This document shows positions 8,750 through 17,937 of a stretch of 48,534 bases of DNA, piece after piece. The DNA comes from an uncultured Chitinophagaceae bacterium. GTDB taxonomy: Bacteria > Bacteroidota > Bacteroidia > Chitinophagales > Chitinophagaceae. Numbering within the stretch: position 1 is the stretch's first letter; each line of letters starts with the position of its first letter. A program made the translations under genes and the position numbers. The notes under the pieces were generated by a model. The model worked only from the letters and a program-made list of their open reading frames with translations, was not told the origin of the DNA and ran no database searches. The stretch lies in assembly GCA_903895845.1 (NCBI GenBank), contig CAITVK010000118.1, forward strand, positions 1-48,534. Direction: 5' to 3'.

Positions 8750-11305
8750 TTTCTTCCTAAGTTCCCTCCATTCAAAAAACCCAAATACTAAAACTAACAA
8801 TACTGCAGCATAAGCAGCATATTTGGTTAGTTGTTCGCCAAGGCTTACCAAGGAAGGCTCGAACTTAAATTCTATCAGATGTTTTCCGGCAGGTATTGGC
8901 ATACCACGCAGTACATAGTTTACTTTACAGTAGTCCGATTTTTTACCATCAATGTAGGCATTCCAACCTTGACTGTAATATATCTCACTAAACACGGCAA
9001 ACTGATTGCTTGACGCATTGCTTTCGTACTTGATGTAATCATTTTTGTTCTCAATGAACTTGATAGAAGCAGTAGAATCGAAGGCAGGTTGATTCCCCAC
9101 TATTGCTTTGAAACTTTCGTTAGCAAAAGCAGTTTTAGCGGGGTCAAAATGATCCAATGAAGTCATTTCTTCGTTGGCATCCTTCACAAATTTCACTTCT
9201 TTTACCAGCCAACAGTTGCCCATCGTGTAAGGGTTCGGTACCGCCATCGTTTGTTTAGGGTCTTTTTGGTCGGGTACTACTACATACTTCATATTCAACA
9301 TGTTCAATACTGGAAAGCTATCTCTTGCATTCGGATTACCTGCCCAAGCCTGAATCTCTTTATAGATTTGAAACTCCATCAAATCATTATAGATAGACAT
9401 CTTTGCCGGACTATAACCACCAATGGTATTGTGATGATAGGATGCCATGGCATCATTGAAGGAGTTGCCTGCATCGAGACTAAAACCACTACCATTAAAC
9501 GCAGCAAGGTTCAGGATACGGTAATAGCTTGTATCCTTGTCTAATTGCAAGTCGGCGTTATATTTTTGATACGCTTGTTCGTACGTATCTGCATCCACAA
9601 AGTTGTTCTCATTAAAATATCTGGTGCCAATTGGCATTAGGTCAATCATTGCCAATAAGATAAAGGCGGTAATCACAACAGGCTTCTTTACGAACTTCTT
9701 TGAGTAGGCAGCCAATGCAGCAACTGCTGCTGCGATGATACCCAATGAACGCACCATGTCCTTAAAGTACAAAGCCTTTCTGTCTTCCATCCATGCATTC
9801 ATATAGCTCTTCACAAAGCTGTCATTTCCTTTAAAGGCATTGATTAAGTTAGTCTTCAATGCCAATGTATTGGCATTGCTATAGCTGGCAAATAAATAGA
9901 AGCCTACCAATACTGCTGCCGTAGCACCAGCTATTATCAGGAAGCTCTTCAGGTATTTGGCTTGTAATTCCTTTGCTTGGGTGTCAACGGTTTCCATAAA
10001 CTCACCTACAAACAACATAGCCATCATGGTTACGGATAATTGTGGCATCACCAATGACATAGAAGGCGCCCTGAACTTCTTATAGAACGGTAGGTAATCG
10101 AACAGGAAGTAGTTTACACTTTCCAAGTTCTTTCCCCATGCCAACACGATTCCAAATACAGTGATACCCAATAGCCACCACTTGTTTTTGTTTTTGGATA
10201 AGATGAAACCCGCCAAACCAAGGAAGCAAATAAATGCGCCAAGATAAACAGGGCCAGATGTTCCTGGTTGATCTCCCCAATAAGCAGAAGCAGCCTGATA
10301 CAATTGTTGCACTGCATTCTGTGGTATCTCCGTGGTGTTTTGCAATAAGTTGGCAACCTTAGAGTCATCCCCAAAAGAAGTAGAACTACCGCCACCATAA
10401 GCGTTCGGTACAATCAGCGTCATTGTTTCGCCAATGCCATAACTCCATCTAAAGGCGTAGTCTTTATCCAATCCACCTGCTGTTTTATTCTTTTTATCTG
10501 TAGTGCCCAATGTCAATCCACTGCCACCACCTCTCATTGTTTCTTTGGAGTATTCGTAGGTGGGGAAGTAGCTGTTTGCGACAGTTAATAGTGATAAACC
10601 AGAGCATACAACAGCTAAAAGCATCGTGATACCCAAGTGTTTGAAGTCTTTTTCTTTGATTGTTTTAATGAGGAATGGAATCAACATAATCAATCCCATC
10701 AGTAAGGTGTAGTAGATGATCTGTTGGTGACTCTGACAAAACTGGCAAGTAGTGGTGATGGTTAGCATGATGCCTCCAATCCAATACCGCTTCTTAAAGA
10801 GGAGTTGCAACGATGCAAGGATAGCTGGTGCATAAGCAATGGACAAAAGTTTAGTATCGTGACCAGCTGTTATAATAATCGGGTCGTAGGAACAATAAGC
10901 ATAAGCAATGCCACCTGCAATACTCAGCCAAGGGTTCACACCCATTACTATGGCCAAAAAGTATAAACCCAAGGCGCAGAAGAATAAGTAATACGCAGGC
11001 TTGGGTAAGCCTAGGGTAAGCGCATCATGAAAAGTGTACACACAAACCAATGCCGGATCCCTGCTTGCAATGGCTATCTGATAAGCTGGCATACCAGAGA
11101 ACATCGCATTTGTCCATAAGGGGAAATTGCCATTTTTCTCCCTGTACACAAATGATTGGTGAGACATTGCCTTCCATTGTTGCACGTCATGTTGCTCTAC
11201 TACTTTACCTTCGAGCGCTGGTTTACAGTAAATAACAGATAGGATTAAGAATGTTAATACGGCAACAATATGTGGCAATAACGCTTTCCAATTCAATTTC
11301 TTCAT
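8747..11305 (-). CDS. YfhO-family multi-pass membrane protein
   Basis: A large polytopic protein of about 850 residues. A first membrane helix (LLPHIVAVLTFLILSVIYCK) is followed by a loop with VVEQHDVQQWKAMSHQ and MFSGMPAYQI, about ten further helices, and a periplasmic C-terminal domain with YYSQGWNAYIDGKK and VNYVLRGMPIPAGKHLIEF. The protein ends in a last helix and ELRKK. The WNAYIDGK...LRG..IPAGKH pattern is typical of YfhO/GtrA-associated proteins, which in Firmicutes take part in glycosylation of cell-wall polymers. I chose ATG 11305 (MKKLNWK), just before the first helix. ATGs at 11311 and 11347 and a TTG at 11353 are in frame upstream. With the methyltransferase and GT4 genes downstream on the same strand it probably belongs to a surface-glycan pathway. 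Confidence 0.8.
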   Translation of the reverse strand: MKKLNWKALLPHIVAVLTFLILSVIYCKPALEGKVVEQHDVQQWKAMSHQSFVYREKNGNFPLWTNAMFSGMPAYQIAIASRDPALVCVYTFHDALTLGLPKPAYYLFFCALGLYFLAIVMGVNPWLSIAGGIAYAYCSYDPIIITAGHDTKLLSIAYAPAILASLQLLFKKRYWIGGIMLTITTTCQFCQSHQQIIYYTLLMGLIMLIPFLIKTIKEKDFKHLGITMLLAVVCSGLSLLTVANSYFPTYEYSKETMRGGGSGLTLGTTDKKNKTAGGLDKDYAFRWSYGIGETMTLIVPNAYGGGSSTSFGDDSKVANLLQNTTEIPQNAVQQLYQAASAYWGDQPGTSGPVYLGAFICFLGLAGFILSKNKNKWWLLGITVFGIVLAWGKNLESVNYFLFDYLPFYKKFRAPSMSLVMPQLSVTMMAMLFVGEFMETVDTQAKELQAKYLKSFLIIAGATAAVLVGFYLFASYSNANTLALKTNLINAFKGNDSFVKSYMNAWMEDRKALYFKDMVRSLGIIAAAVAALAAYSKKFVKKPVVITAFILLAMIDLMPIGTRYFNENNFVDADTYEQAYQKYNADLQLDKDTSYYRILNLAAFNGSGFSLDAGNSFNDAMASYHHNTIGGYSPAKMSIYNDLMEFQIYKEIQAWAGNPNARDSFPVLNMLNMKYVVVPDQKDPKQTMAVPNPYTMGNCWLVKEVKFVKDANEEMTSLDHFDPAKTAFANESFKAIVGNQPAFDSTASIKFIENKNDYIKYESNASSNQFAVFSEIYYSQGWNAYIDGKKSDYCKVNYVLRGMPIPAGKHLIEFKFEPSLVSLGEQLTKYAAYAAVLLVLVFGFFEWRELRKK

Positions 11306-11361
11306 TATCATTGTTTTATTAGTCGGCAAATTAATGCTATTTTTCATTCTCAATAATACTT

Positions 11362-11655
11362 ATGCGCTCGCATTTACATTTATTTATCGGTAGAATAGCC
11401 ATAATCTGCAATGCATTGTTTCTATATTGCGTTGTGGTTAGGCACACTAAAGACTTCATTGGCAACCAAGACATCAATTCAATTATCATTACGCTAGGGT
11501 GGGGGGCGTCGTTCTTTATCAATCTGTTATTTAATCTTTTATGGTTGATGATGGTATTTAGAAAGAGACAGGTAGCAGTGCCTAAGTGGATATTATTCAC
11601 AAACCTTGCAATGCTTATTATTCAAATAGTTATGCTAATGGAAAGTGTTATATAA
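11362..11655 (+). CDS. Small three-helix membrane protein of unknown function
   Basis: A 97-residue protein with three hydrophobic segments at roughly 8-25, 43-66 and 76-95, a basic first residue stretch (MRSHLHLFIGR) and a basic loop MVFRKRQVAVPK. I recognise no function. Small proteins of this shape are common in Bacteroidota. It is transcribed divergently from the YfhO-like gene and its end overlaps the end of the convergent ABC ATPase gene by 8 bases. Coding is supported by the clear helix/loop pattern and the snug fit between neighbours. Confidence 0.65.
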   Translation: MRSHLHLFIGRIAIICNALFLYCVVVRHTKDFIGNQDINSIIITLGWGASFFINLLFNLLWLMMVFRKRQVAVPKWILFTNLAMLIIQIVMLMESVI

Positions 11656-12397
11656 ACCAACTAAATAAATCAGTCAGTGGAAGGTCTTTTTTCTGTTGAT
11701 TATCAAAGTCTTTTATGATTTCACCTTCACTCATTTGAATCAATCTGCTACCGTATTGATGGGCGTATTTAAGGTTGTGTGTTATCAATATTGCTGTCAG
11801 CTTGTGTTCCTCTATCAGACTATCAGCAGTCTTCATAATGATGTCTGCACTTCGTGGATCTAGAGCGGCTGTTGGTTCATCCAGCAACAAAATCTTTGTT
11901 TCATCCATCACACCCATTAAAAGTGTCAGTGCCTGCCTTTGTCCTCCCGATAAAGTGCCAATGGGTTGTTCTGTTTTATTCTCCAATCCCATTCCAAGAA
12001 TGGCAATCTTTTCTTTTACTTTCTTCTTAAAGTCTGCATTCACACCAATCGTCAATCCTCTCGATTGGGTTCGTAATGCTGCCAATCGGAAGTTATCTAT
12101 AATACTTAAATCTGGTGCAGTGCCACTCAGCGGGTTCTGGAATACACGGGCAATCCACTTGCTCCTTTTGTATTCAACTAGTCTAGTCACATCATTTCTT
12201 TCAATGTTCACCGTACCGTTTGTGGGCATCTCTGCACCCGAAATGATATTCAACAGTGTACTCTTTCCCGAACCGTTAGAGCCAACAATCGTTACATATT
12301 CACCTTCTTTAATGGTCAGTGACAGCGACTTAATAGCAACTACCTCATTCGCTTTGCCGCTATTGAAAACCTTATTGATATTGTTTAATACTATCAT
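11648..12397 (-). CDS. ABC importer ATPase (ABC_sub_bind-type system)
   Basis: The nucleotide-binding subunit of a three-part ABC importer. Walker A GSNGSGKSTLL near residue 38, Q-loop RVFQNPLSGTAPDLSIIDN, signature LSGGQRQALTLLMG, Walker [21 protein letters not shown] and the switch His in AILITHNL are all present, so it should be active. I use ATG 12397 (MIVLNNINKVF, 249 residues). The 54 residues upstream of it in the open frame lie inside the permease gene and have no ABC similarity. Its start overlaps the permease stop (ATGA), indicating translational coupling. The subunit set matches the COG1101/COG4120/COG2984 group, in which some members import tryptophan or tyrosine. The substrate here is unknown. 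Confidence 0.92.
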   Translation of the reverse strand: MIVLNNINKVFNSGKANEVVAIKSLSLTIKEGEYVTIVGSNGSGKSTLLNIISGAEMPTNGTVNIERNDVTRLVEYKRSKWIARVFQNPLSGTAPDLSIIDNFRLAALRTQSRGLTIGVNADFKKKVKEKIAILGMGLENKTEQPIGTLSGGQRQALTLLMGVMDETKILLLDEPTAALDPRSADIIMKTADSLIEEHKLTAILITHNLKYAHQYGSRLIQMSEGEIIKDFDNQQKKDLPLTDLFSWFI

Positions 12398-13263
12398 CCG
12401 GCAGCCCTCCCTAGAAACTTTGGTATGCTTACAATCAATAAAACAAAGATGGCGGTGACTAGCTTCAGCATATTTGGATCGATGCCCAACGACAGGGTAA
12501 CTGCCAACACCATTTGAAAGATAATACTTCCTATTACTACACAAAGTAATTGCATCCATATATTGGCAACGCCCAACCAGTTGATGATTGCAGTTGATAT
12601 CAGTACCGAACCCAACCCTGTTATTACGATGCCGATACCCATATTGATGTCTGTGAAGCTTTGGTATTGTGCCACCAAGTATCCACTGAAAGCTGTGAGG
12701 GAATTGGCAATTGCCAGTCCTATTATCTTCATTTTATCGTTATTGATGCCCAATGCCCTCGTCATCGAATCGCTGTTGCCTGTTGCGCGCATAGCGATGC
12801 CGAAGTCTGTTTTCAAGAGATACGCAAGCAGGGAAACAATGATCAATACTATCAATGCTGCCATGATTAATCCATCATACGTTTCATTATTGAATGGATG
12901 GAAGTAGGAGAAGATGGTCTTTATGTTGATTAATGGGATATTGGAGCGACCTAATAAGCTTAGATTGATTGAATACAAAGCCGTCATTACCAATATACCA
13001 GCAAGCAGTGCATCTATCTTTAGTTTTGTATGGATGATACCCGTCAATGCGCCTGCAATGCCTCCTGCAATAAAAGTAACAGGGATAACCAAGAAAGGAT
13101 TTAGCTGTAATGGAAGCAACAAGGCCGTTACTACTGCACCCAATGTATAACTACCATCTGTGGTGATGTCGGGTATCTTGAATATTTTCATCGTGATGAA
13201 TATGCCCAGCGACATCATCGAGAGGCACAATCCAATCATCAGCGCAGTTAAGTAAAACTCCAT
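12394..13263 (-). CDS. ABC importer permease
   Basis: A 289-residue inner-membrane permease with eight or nine hydrophobic helices. The DFGIAMRATGNSDSMTRALGINNDKMKIIGLAIANSL region is the typical coupling loop of branched-chain-amino-acid-like permeases, and the protein resembles COG4120. I use ATG 13263 (MEFYLTALMIG) because the helix starts there. The 13 residues upstream (MCTFWLNSFNKIK) come from repeat-rich intergenic DNA. It overlaps the ATPase start by 4 bases. The gene for the lipoprotein binding partner lies 169 bases upstream, and the gap is filled by a large imperfect palindrome. Confidence 0.9.
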   Translation of the reverse strand: MEFYLTALMIGLCLSMMSLGIFITMKIFKIPDITTDGSYTLGAVVTALLLPLQLNPFLVIPVTFIAGGIAGALTGIIHTKLKIDALLAGILVMTALYSINLSLLGRSNIPLINIKTIFSYFHPFNNETYDGLIMAALIVLIIVSLLAYLLKTDFGIAMRATGNSDSMTRALGINNDKMKIIGLAIANSLTAFSGYLVAQYQSFTDINMGIGIVITGLGSVLISTAIINWLGVANIWMQLLCVVIGSIIFQMVLAVTLSLGIDPNMLKLVTAIFVLLIVSIPKFLGRAAG

Positions 13264-13297
13264 TTTTATTTTATTAAAAGAATTTAACCAGAAAGTA

Positions 13298-13413
13298 CAC
13301 AAAGGATTTCACTAAGAGACACAAAGTTTAATAGTGTTTTGTGTCTCTTTTCCTAGTGTCCCTGGTGGTAAAATATCCCCATAATCATTGTGTACTTAGT
13401 GAAAACCTTTGTG
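13298..13413. repeat. CACAAAG/CACTAAG palindromic repeat between ABC genes
   Basis: CACAAAGGATTTCACTAAG (13298-13316) recurs inverted, with one mismatch, at 13395-13413. Inside, AAGAGACACAAA (13314-13325) pairs perfectly with 13338-13349 as a hairpin. The whole block is an imperfect palindrome of about 116 bp between the binding-protein and permease genes of one operon. The inner hairpin could attenuate transcription and make more binding protein than permease, which is common for ABC importers. Confidence 0.75.
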
Positions 13414-13432
13414 CTCATTGTGGTTATGCCTA

Positions 13433-14395
13433 CTATTTCACCGCAGTAAAGTTACTCGGCATGCTGATATGATACGTCGCTGCTGCCTTTTGATTGTACA
13501 CACTACCATGACTTTTCACCAGTTCCCAATGGATGTTGGCAGTGCTTTTTGTTTGTAGATACTGTGCCGCTTGCAACCCACACTGATAACCCCATTGATA
13601 CATGTCTGCCCCATAAGCTGCCACTGCACCACGCGAAACCAATCCTGCTTCACTGGTGAATACAGGCACTTTGGCATTGTCGCAGGTCTTTATGATGGTC
13701 TCAAAAGAACTAAATACCGTATTGTCTGGATTGGCGAAGAAAGCATCTATGTTCTTGGTCAGCAATGATTGGGTAACCAATTGCACATCGGCAGAGCTGT
13801 TTACCGGTAAGGATACCAGGTTCAGATCCAACTTGCTGGCCAAACTGCTGATACGCTTCAGTGCTTCTACCGATTGCGGTTCGGATTGGTTATAAATCAT
13901 CCCCACAGTCAGTTTGCCAATCTTGGGTTTCACCAATTGCTTTATCAATCCGAAGGAAGTATCTATGTAGCCCAATTCTTCCGATACACCAAACAAGTTG
14001 GTAGGAGGGTTGCCGCTACTGTCAGTAACTTTCATGAGTGTTGGGGTAGGGGACACCATCATAAACACAGGGATTGTCTTTGTATTTTGAATAGCCGCAA
14101 TGGTGGACAAAGACGGACAAGTAGCTATCAGCGTTGGGTTTTGAGAGATGAAGTATTTAATTATCTGCGTCAAAGTAGGGATGTTTCCTTGTGCATTGCG
14201 ATAGATTACATTGATGGTCTTTTGCTCTTCGGAGTAGCCATTCTTTTTTAAGGCATCAAAGAAGCCCGTCCTGGCTTGAGCAATGGTATTATCCTCAAAG
14301 GCATCTACAAAAGCAATGGTTGGTATGTTGCTATCCTTGTGTTTACAACCAAACAGAAGGGAGGAAAGCAGTAACAAGTAAGTAAGTCTCTTCAT
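13433..14395 (-). CDS. ABC importer substrate-binding lipoprotein (ABC_sub_bind family)
   Basis: The binding component of the importer encoded downstream. The N-terminus MKRLTYLLLLSSLLFGC ends in a lipobox, so Cys17 would be lipidated and the protein held in the periplasm. The 320-residue body has two alpha/beta lobes typical of PF04392: NIPTIAFVDAFEDNTIAQARTGF near 27-48, then LIATCPSLSTIAAIQNT, VGMIYNQSEPQS at the hinge, DAFFANPDNTVFSS and AKVPVFTSEAGLVSRGAVAAYG. Relatives bind tryptophan or other small molecules; the ligand here cannot be told. Gene order binding protein, permease, ATPase on the minus strand supports one operon. Confidence 0.9.
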   Translation of the reverse strand: MKRLTYLLLLSSLLFGCKHKDSNIPTIAFVDAFEDNTIAQARTGFFDALKKNGYSEEQKTINVIYRNAQGNIPTLTQIIKYFISQNPTLIATCPSLSTIAAIQNTKTIPVFMMVSPTPTLMKVTDSSGNPPTNLFGVSEELGYIDTSFGLIKQLVKPKIGKLTVGMIYNQSEPQSVEALKRISSLASKLDLNLVSLPVNSSADVQLVTQSLLTKNIDAFFANPDNTVFSSFETIIKTCDNAKVPVFTSEAGLVSRGAVAAYGADMYQWGYQCGLQAAQYLQTKSTANIHWELVKSHGSVYNQKAAATYHISMPSNFTAVK

Positions 14396-14780
14396 TTTAA
14401 GAATCTAAATTAGTCTGCAAATTTTAATATAAAACTTCAACACAGCACCATCTAAATTGTTGGGTTTGAAAAGATTTTAGTATCTCACAAGTGTTGCGGA
14501 TTGTTTTATCTGATTCTTCACAACAATCTTTTTTAAAGGGTTCATGGCACAGATACTTCTATGGGCTGCGTAAAAGCACCGATGCCAGCCGTGTTATAAG
14601 CAGCGGCTTGTGCATCCATTTTAGTAAGAGAATAAGCCCAGTGAAGTTTACAGACGATCTGATAAAAGCCACCCAATCACCTTCTTGGAGGGGTAGCTGA
14701 TAAGCCGGGGTGGTTTCTTTATTTTATTAAATATTAATGTTTACATATTCGATACCAATAATCACATAACGAGCGTACTA
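14396..14780. other. Gene-free region upstream of the ABC importer
   Basis: A 385-base stretch holding the upstream region of the ABC operon and a possible broken gene remnant near 14537-14690. No complete gene is supported. A GC-rich inverted pair (AAGCCACCC near 14666 and GGGTGGTTT near 14709) could form a loose hairpin. Confidence 0.5.
14537..14690 (-). pseudogene. Possible remnant of an unidentified gene
   Basis: On the minus strand, two adjoining frames read like protein (a short EGDWVAFIRSS stretch, then KLHWAYSLTKMDAQAAAYN running on to AGIGAFTQPIEVSVP and a stop). They have no proper start and appear to be joined by a frameshift. I cannot name the family. The stretch could also be chance. 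Confidence 0.2.
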
Positions 14781-14818
14781 TAAAAAGAAACAGCACCCTT
14801 TTGAGGTGCTGTTTCTTT
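14781..14818 (-). terminator. Intrinsic terminator of the porE-like/porP operon
   Basis: A perfect 14-bp stem (14784-14797 with 14805-14818) with a 7-base loop. On the minus strand the stem is followed by TTTTTA. It lies 14 bases beyond the stop codon of the OmpA-like gene. Confidence 0.9.
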
Positions 14819-14831
14819 AAGTATGATTTCC

Positions 14832-16904
14832 TTATTTCTTGCTCGCTTTAATGCGCATTTCAACACGTCTGTTCAAAGCCCTTCCCTCTGGATTGTCCTT
14901 GTTGTCTGGCGGTGTTGTATCTGGAGCGGCAGGTGCAGCTTTACCAAATGATTTAACTGCAAGTTGTTTTGCATCCACACCCTTACTCAGGATATATTGC
15001 TTACAAGCATCAGCTCTTTTTTGTCCAAGTTTCAGGTTGTAGGCATCAGATCCTTTACCATCCGTATATCCATCAATTGATAACAATAGCGTCACTGTAG
15101 GATATTTCTTCATCAAATCAACCACTTGGTCAAGTACTGGGTAGTAATAGCTTTTGATGTCAGATTTATTGAAATCAAAATAGACAATCAATGGCTTGTC
15201 GCTTATGTTTACAGAGTCAACCACTGCGGCGGTATCTTTCTTCACTGGAATCTTTGTTAAACAAACTGCCAATTGATAGACTGTATCAGCAGCAGGTTTA
15301 GCTACAGCTGTAAAAGGAACTGACTGAGCAATGAAACCATCCTTTGCGAAGTCGAATCCTGTAACAGAATCTGCTACAGCCACTTTGAATGCCCCATTGG
15401 CGGTAGTAGTTAAAGTATAATTTCCTGGGATGTTATTTACTGTAACACTAGCAGCATCTATCGGTGTATTGGCATCGCAATCTACCACTCGTCCGGTAAG
15501 GCTTTGATTGTGCTTTATTGGATAAGTCTTGTTCACGGCAAACAATTCCAAACAGCAGTCAGAAGCTCTGTCTGAACTCACATAAGATTTCTTTAATAAA
15601 CTGTCATTTGAAGCACTAAAGAAATAGATGTCATCTTTTGGTGAGTTAGCAGGATAGCCTAGGTTAGTAGGGGTTCCTAAGTTTGTGATATCTCCTTTGG
15701 CGGCATACAAATCAAATCCTCCCATGCCGAGGTATCCTTTACTCGCAAATACAAATGTTTTACTGTTTACATGATAAAAAGGAGCTTGTTCGTCTTCCTT
15801 GGTATTGATGCTTTTTAAATTGAAAGGCTCTCCCAAGTTTCCGGAGGCATCTATTGCACTACACCAGATATCAAACTTACCTACACCGTCTTCTCTGTCC
15901 GATGAGAACAGGAAGTATTTATTGTCTTGTGTAATGGAAGGTTGTATGGAGTTGTGACCAGGTATATTTATTTTGCTATCAAGCTTTACTGGTGCAGACC
16001 AGCTGCCGTCACTCTTTCTATTACTTACATAAATAGTAGAAAGCGTTTTGCCATTATCGGTTGCGCTTCTTGCAAAGTACAATCTTTTTTTGTCGGGCGT
16101 TATCGCAGCAGTTCCTTCATTGTCTGATAATTTGGATGGGAAATGCACAATTGAGGCTTGCCCTATGACCGAGTTGCTATTTGCGATTGTATTGTAGAAA
16201 AGGTGGTTGACGTGGTCATTTGTGTAGCTGTATTTACTGGTAGTATCCACAATGCGGGCAGAGGTAAACAGCAGTGTATCATTAAATACGATGGGGGCGT
16301 AAGCACCTTCAGCTTGTCCTACATTTCCTTTCAACTTGCCAAATGAAACGGACTGGTCAGCCTTTTTCATTTGCTCCCTGATATAAGCCAAAGTAGCCAA
16401 TTCCTTGTTGCCCAAGTTTGTGTGGATGACGTTCTTTGTATTCTCGCTCAAGAAAAGCTTAAGCTGTTTCTCTGCTTCATTGAATTTATTATTACTGCGC
16501 AGACTCACGGCATACCAATAACGACCCAATGGATAGTTTACATCCGAATCGGAGGCAACCAAGCGGGCATAACAAGGTTCGGCACGTTGGTAATGGTACA
16601 GTTGACGGTAGCTTTCTCCCAACTGCCATGCAATCTGGCTAGTTAATAATTTGCTTGTTGCAATGGTATTCAAGGCAACAGGGATACTGTCATTTACGGG
16701 AGGGGTCGTCTTTCTTTTTAGGGTATAAGGAGAGAAAGATTTAACGGGCTTTCTAATTCCTAAATACACTTCGTAGCTACAAATGGCATTGTAATAATCC
16801 CCTTCTTTAAAGAATTTGTTGGCATTTCTTAAGTCGGATTTGCTTTGTGCATATCCACTTAACTGAATCAATACAACTAAACCGAGTATGATAATTTTCT
16901 TCAT
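14832..16904 (-). CDS. PorE-like OmpA-family protein (TPR-PD40-CRD-OmpA)
   Basis: A 690-residue exported protein with the four-part order known for PorE of the type IX secretion/gliding apparatus: TPR-like helices (about 22-170), a PD40 beta-propeller (about 190-450, with SSDREDGVGKFDIW and FASKGYLGMGGFDLY blades), a carboxypeptidase-regulatory-like domain (about 475-560) and a C-terminal OmpA peptidoglycan-binding domain (about 575-690, ending NRRVEMRI). The signal peptide is MKKIIILGLVVLIQLSGYAQS with no lipobox, unlike the PorE lipoprotein. It follows the porP/sprF-like gene by 46 bases in one operon. The likely role is to anchor an outer-membrane T9SS-related protein to peptidoglycan, either in secretion itself or in surface attachment of a particular substrate. 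Many Bacteroidota have several such pairs. Confidence 0.88.
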   Translation of the reverse strand: MKKIIILGLVVLIQLSGYAQSKSDLRNANKFFKEGDYYNAICSYEVYLGIRKPVKSFSPYTLKRKTTPPVNDSIPVALNTIATSKLLTSQIAWQLGESYRQLYHYQRAEPCYARLVASDSDVNYPLGRYWYAVSLRSNNKFNEAEKQLKLFLSENTKNVIHTNLGNKELATLAYIREQMKKADQSVSFGKLKGNVGQAEGAYAPIVFNDTLLFTSARIVDTTSKYSYTNDHVNHLFYNTIANSNSVIGQASIVHFPSKLSDNEGTAAITPDKKRLYFARSATDNGKTLSTIYVSNRKSDGSWSAPVKLDSKINIPGHNSIQPSITQDNKYFLFSSDREDGVGKFDIWCSAIDASGNLGEPFNLKSINTKEDEQAPFYHVNSKTFVFASKGYLGMGGFDLYAAKGDITNLGTPTNLGYPANSPKDDIYFFSASNDSLLKKSYVSSDRASDCCLELFAVNKTYPIKHNQSLTGRVVDCDANTPIDAASVTVNNIPGNYTLTTTANGAFKVAVADSVTGFDFAKDGFIAQSVPFTAVAKPAADTVYQLAVCLTKIPVKKDTAAVVDSVNISDKPLIVYFDFNKSDIKSYYYPVLDQVVDLMKKYPTVTLLLSIDGYTDGKGSDAYNLKLGQKRADACKQYILSKGVDAKQLAVKSFGKAAPAAPDTTPPDNKDNPEGRALNRRVEMRIKASKK

Positions 16905-16950
16905 GGAGAAATATATTTATGATGTTTTAACTGTAATCAGGATGATTTGA

Positions 16951-17937
16951 TTAATAACGAGGGCATTTGAAGTGTCCTTTCTGTTGCCGGCTGTCGGTGT
17001 ACATCAAAGACAAATCGAAGGCACTTGCTCCATTTACCAGTTTACCTAATTGAGAAGAATTGATGTCGTAGCTGGCACCAAAGGTGAGGCTACTGAATTT
17101 TAAACCTATATATGGGCTTATGGCATCGTTTATTCTATAATTTACGCCAGCAGTCAGGTCAGTCATTTCATTTACTGCCATCTGTAAGTAGCCACCCAGC
17201 ATTACTTCACTTGTATTGCCTTGTTGCATGAACAATGCATTGGGAACCAATTGAGCTTTTTCTGACAAGAAGATGTTAGCTCCAGCATGTACTGTGTAAC
17301 GAACAGGCAATTTTGCACCATTGTTTGCAGACAAGAAAGGGTCGGTAGGTTGTGTGAGGTGACCAGCAGAAAAACCACCAAAGAGGTTTACTTTTTTGTC
17401 GGGATCAGCGTCGTAGTAAAATACACCGGCACTCATATCGAAAGCAGATGCAGTTGGTTTTACAACCGATTCATCAACTCCTGCTCCTGGGTTTTGATAT
17501 TGGTCGTTTACAATAGCATTTGCCAGATTGATGCTTCGTCCCAAGATACCTCCTTGCATTCCGAAGGTTATTACCTTTTCGCCTTCCTTTCCGAAGCGGA
17601 TGCCTGAATAAGAAATTGATAAATTGCCAGTGGTGTATTTATAACCAACATCGCCTGCGGTTTGCTGCAGGAGGTTTACACCAAAGTTGATATTCTTGGT
17701 GGTAGTCATATCTGCCGACAAACCTGTGGTACTGAATGGTGTGGCAATACTTGCCCATTGTTGTCTCTGAATGACAGATACCCGAAAGTTCCCATCAACT
17801 GCACCTGTGAGGGCGGGGTTCAGCCACAAGGGATACATATAATATTGTGTGAAATGTGGATCTATCTGTGCTACAACTGCTGTTGTAAGCATTGAGAACA
17901 ATGCCACTGCTATGAATTTTTTTGCCTTGTTAATCAT
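16951..17937 (-). CDS. PorP/SprF-family type IX secretion outer-membrane protein
   Basis: A 328-residue outer-membrane beta-barrel. It has a signal peptide (MINKAKKFIAVALFSMLTTAVVAQ) and the family hallmark DPHFTQYYMYPLWLNPALTGA directly after it, then VIQRQQWASIATPF and many alternating beta strands such as YRINDAISPYIGLKF. PorP/SprF proteins associate with the T9SS, and SprF-like paralogues help attach particular large adhesins at the surface. It is the first gene of a pair with the PorE-like gene. A giant T9SS substrate lies at 37918-48009, but it carries a type A-like C-terminus rather than an obvious type B one, so a direct partnership is only a possibility. A -7-like box lies about 240 bases upstream. 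Confidence 0.9.
   Translation of the reverse strand: MINKAKKFIAVALFSMLTTAVVAQIDPHFTQYYMYPLWLNPALTGAVDGNFRVSVIQRQQWASIATPFSTTGLSADMTTTKNINFGVNLLQQTAGDVGYKYTTGNLSISYSGIRFGKEGEKVITFGMQGGILGRSINLANAIVNDQYQNPGAGVDESVVKPTASAFDMSAGVFYYDADPDKKVNLFGGFSAGHLTQPTDPFLSANNGAKLPVRYTVHAGANIFLSEKAQLVPNALFMQQGNTSEVMLGGYLQMAVNEMTDLTAGVNYRINDAISPYIGLKFSSLTFGASYDINSSQLGKLVNGASAFDLSLMYTDSRQQKGHFKCPRY

Noticed and set aside
11775-12458. Plus-strand frame of 227 codons opposite the ABC ATPase
   Set aside because: Antisense of conserved ATPase motifs; Ser/Pro-rich with no family features.
14491-14700. Plus-strand frame of 69 codons before the ABC operon
   Set aside because: No recognisable domain or promoter, and the minus strand looks more coding-like here.
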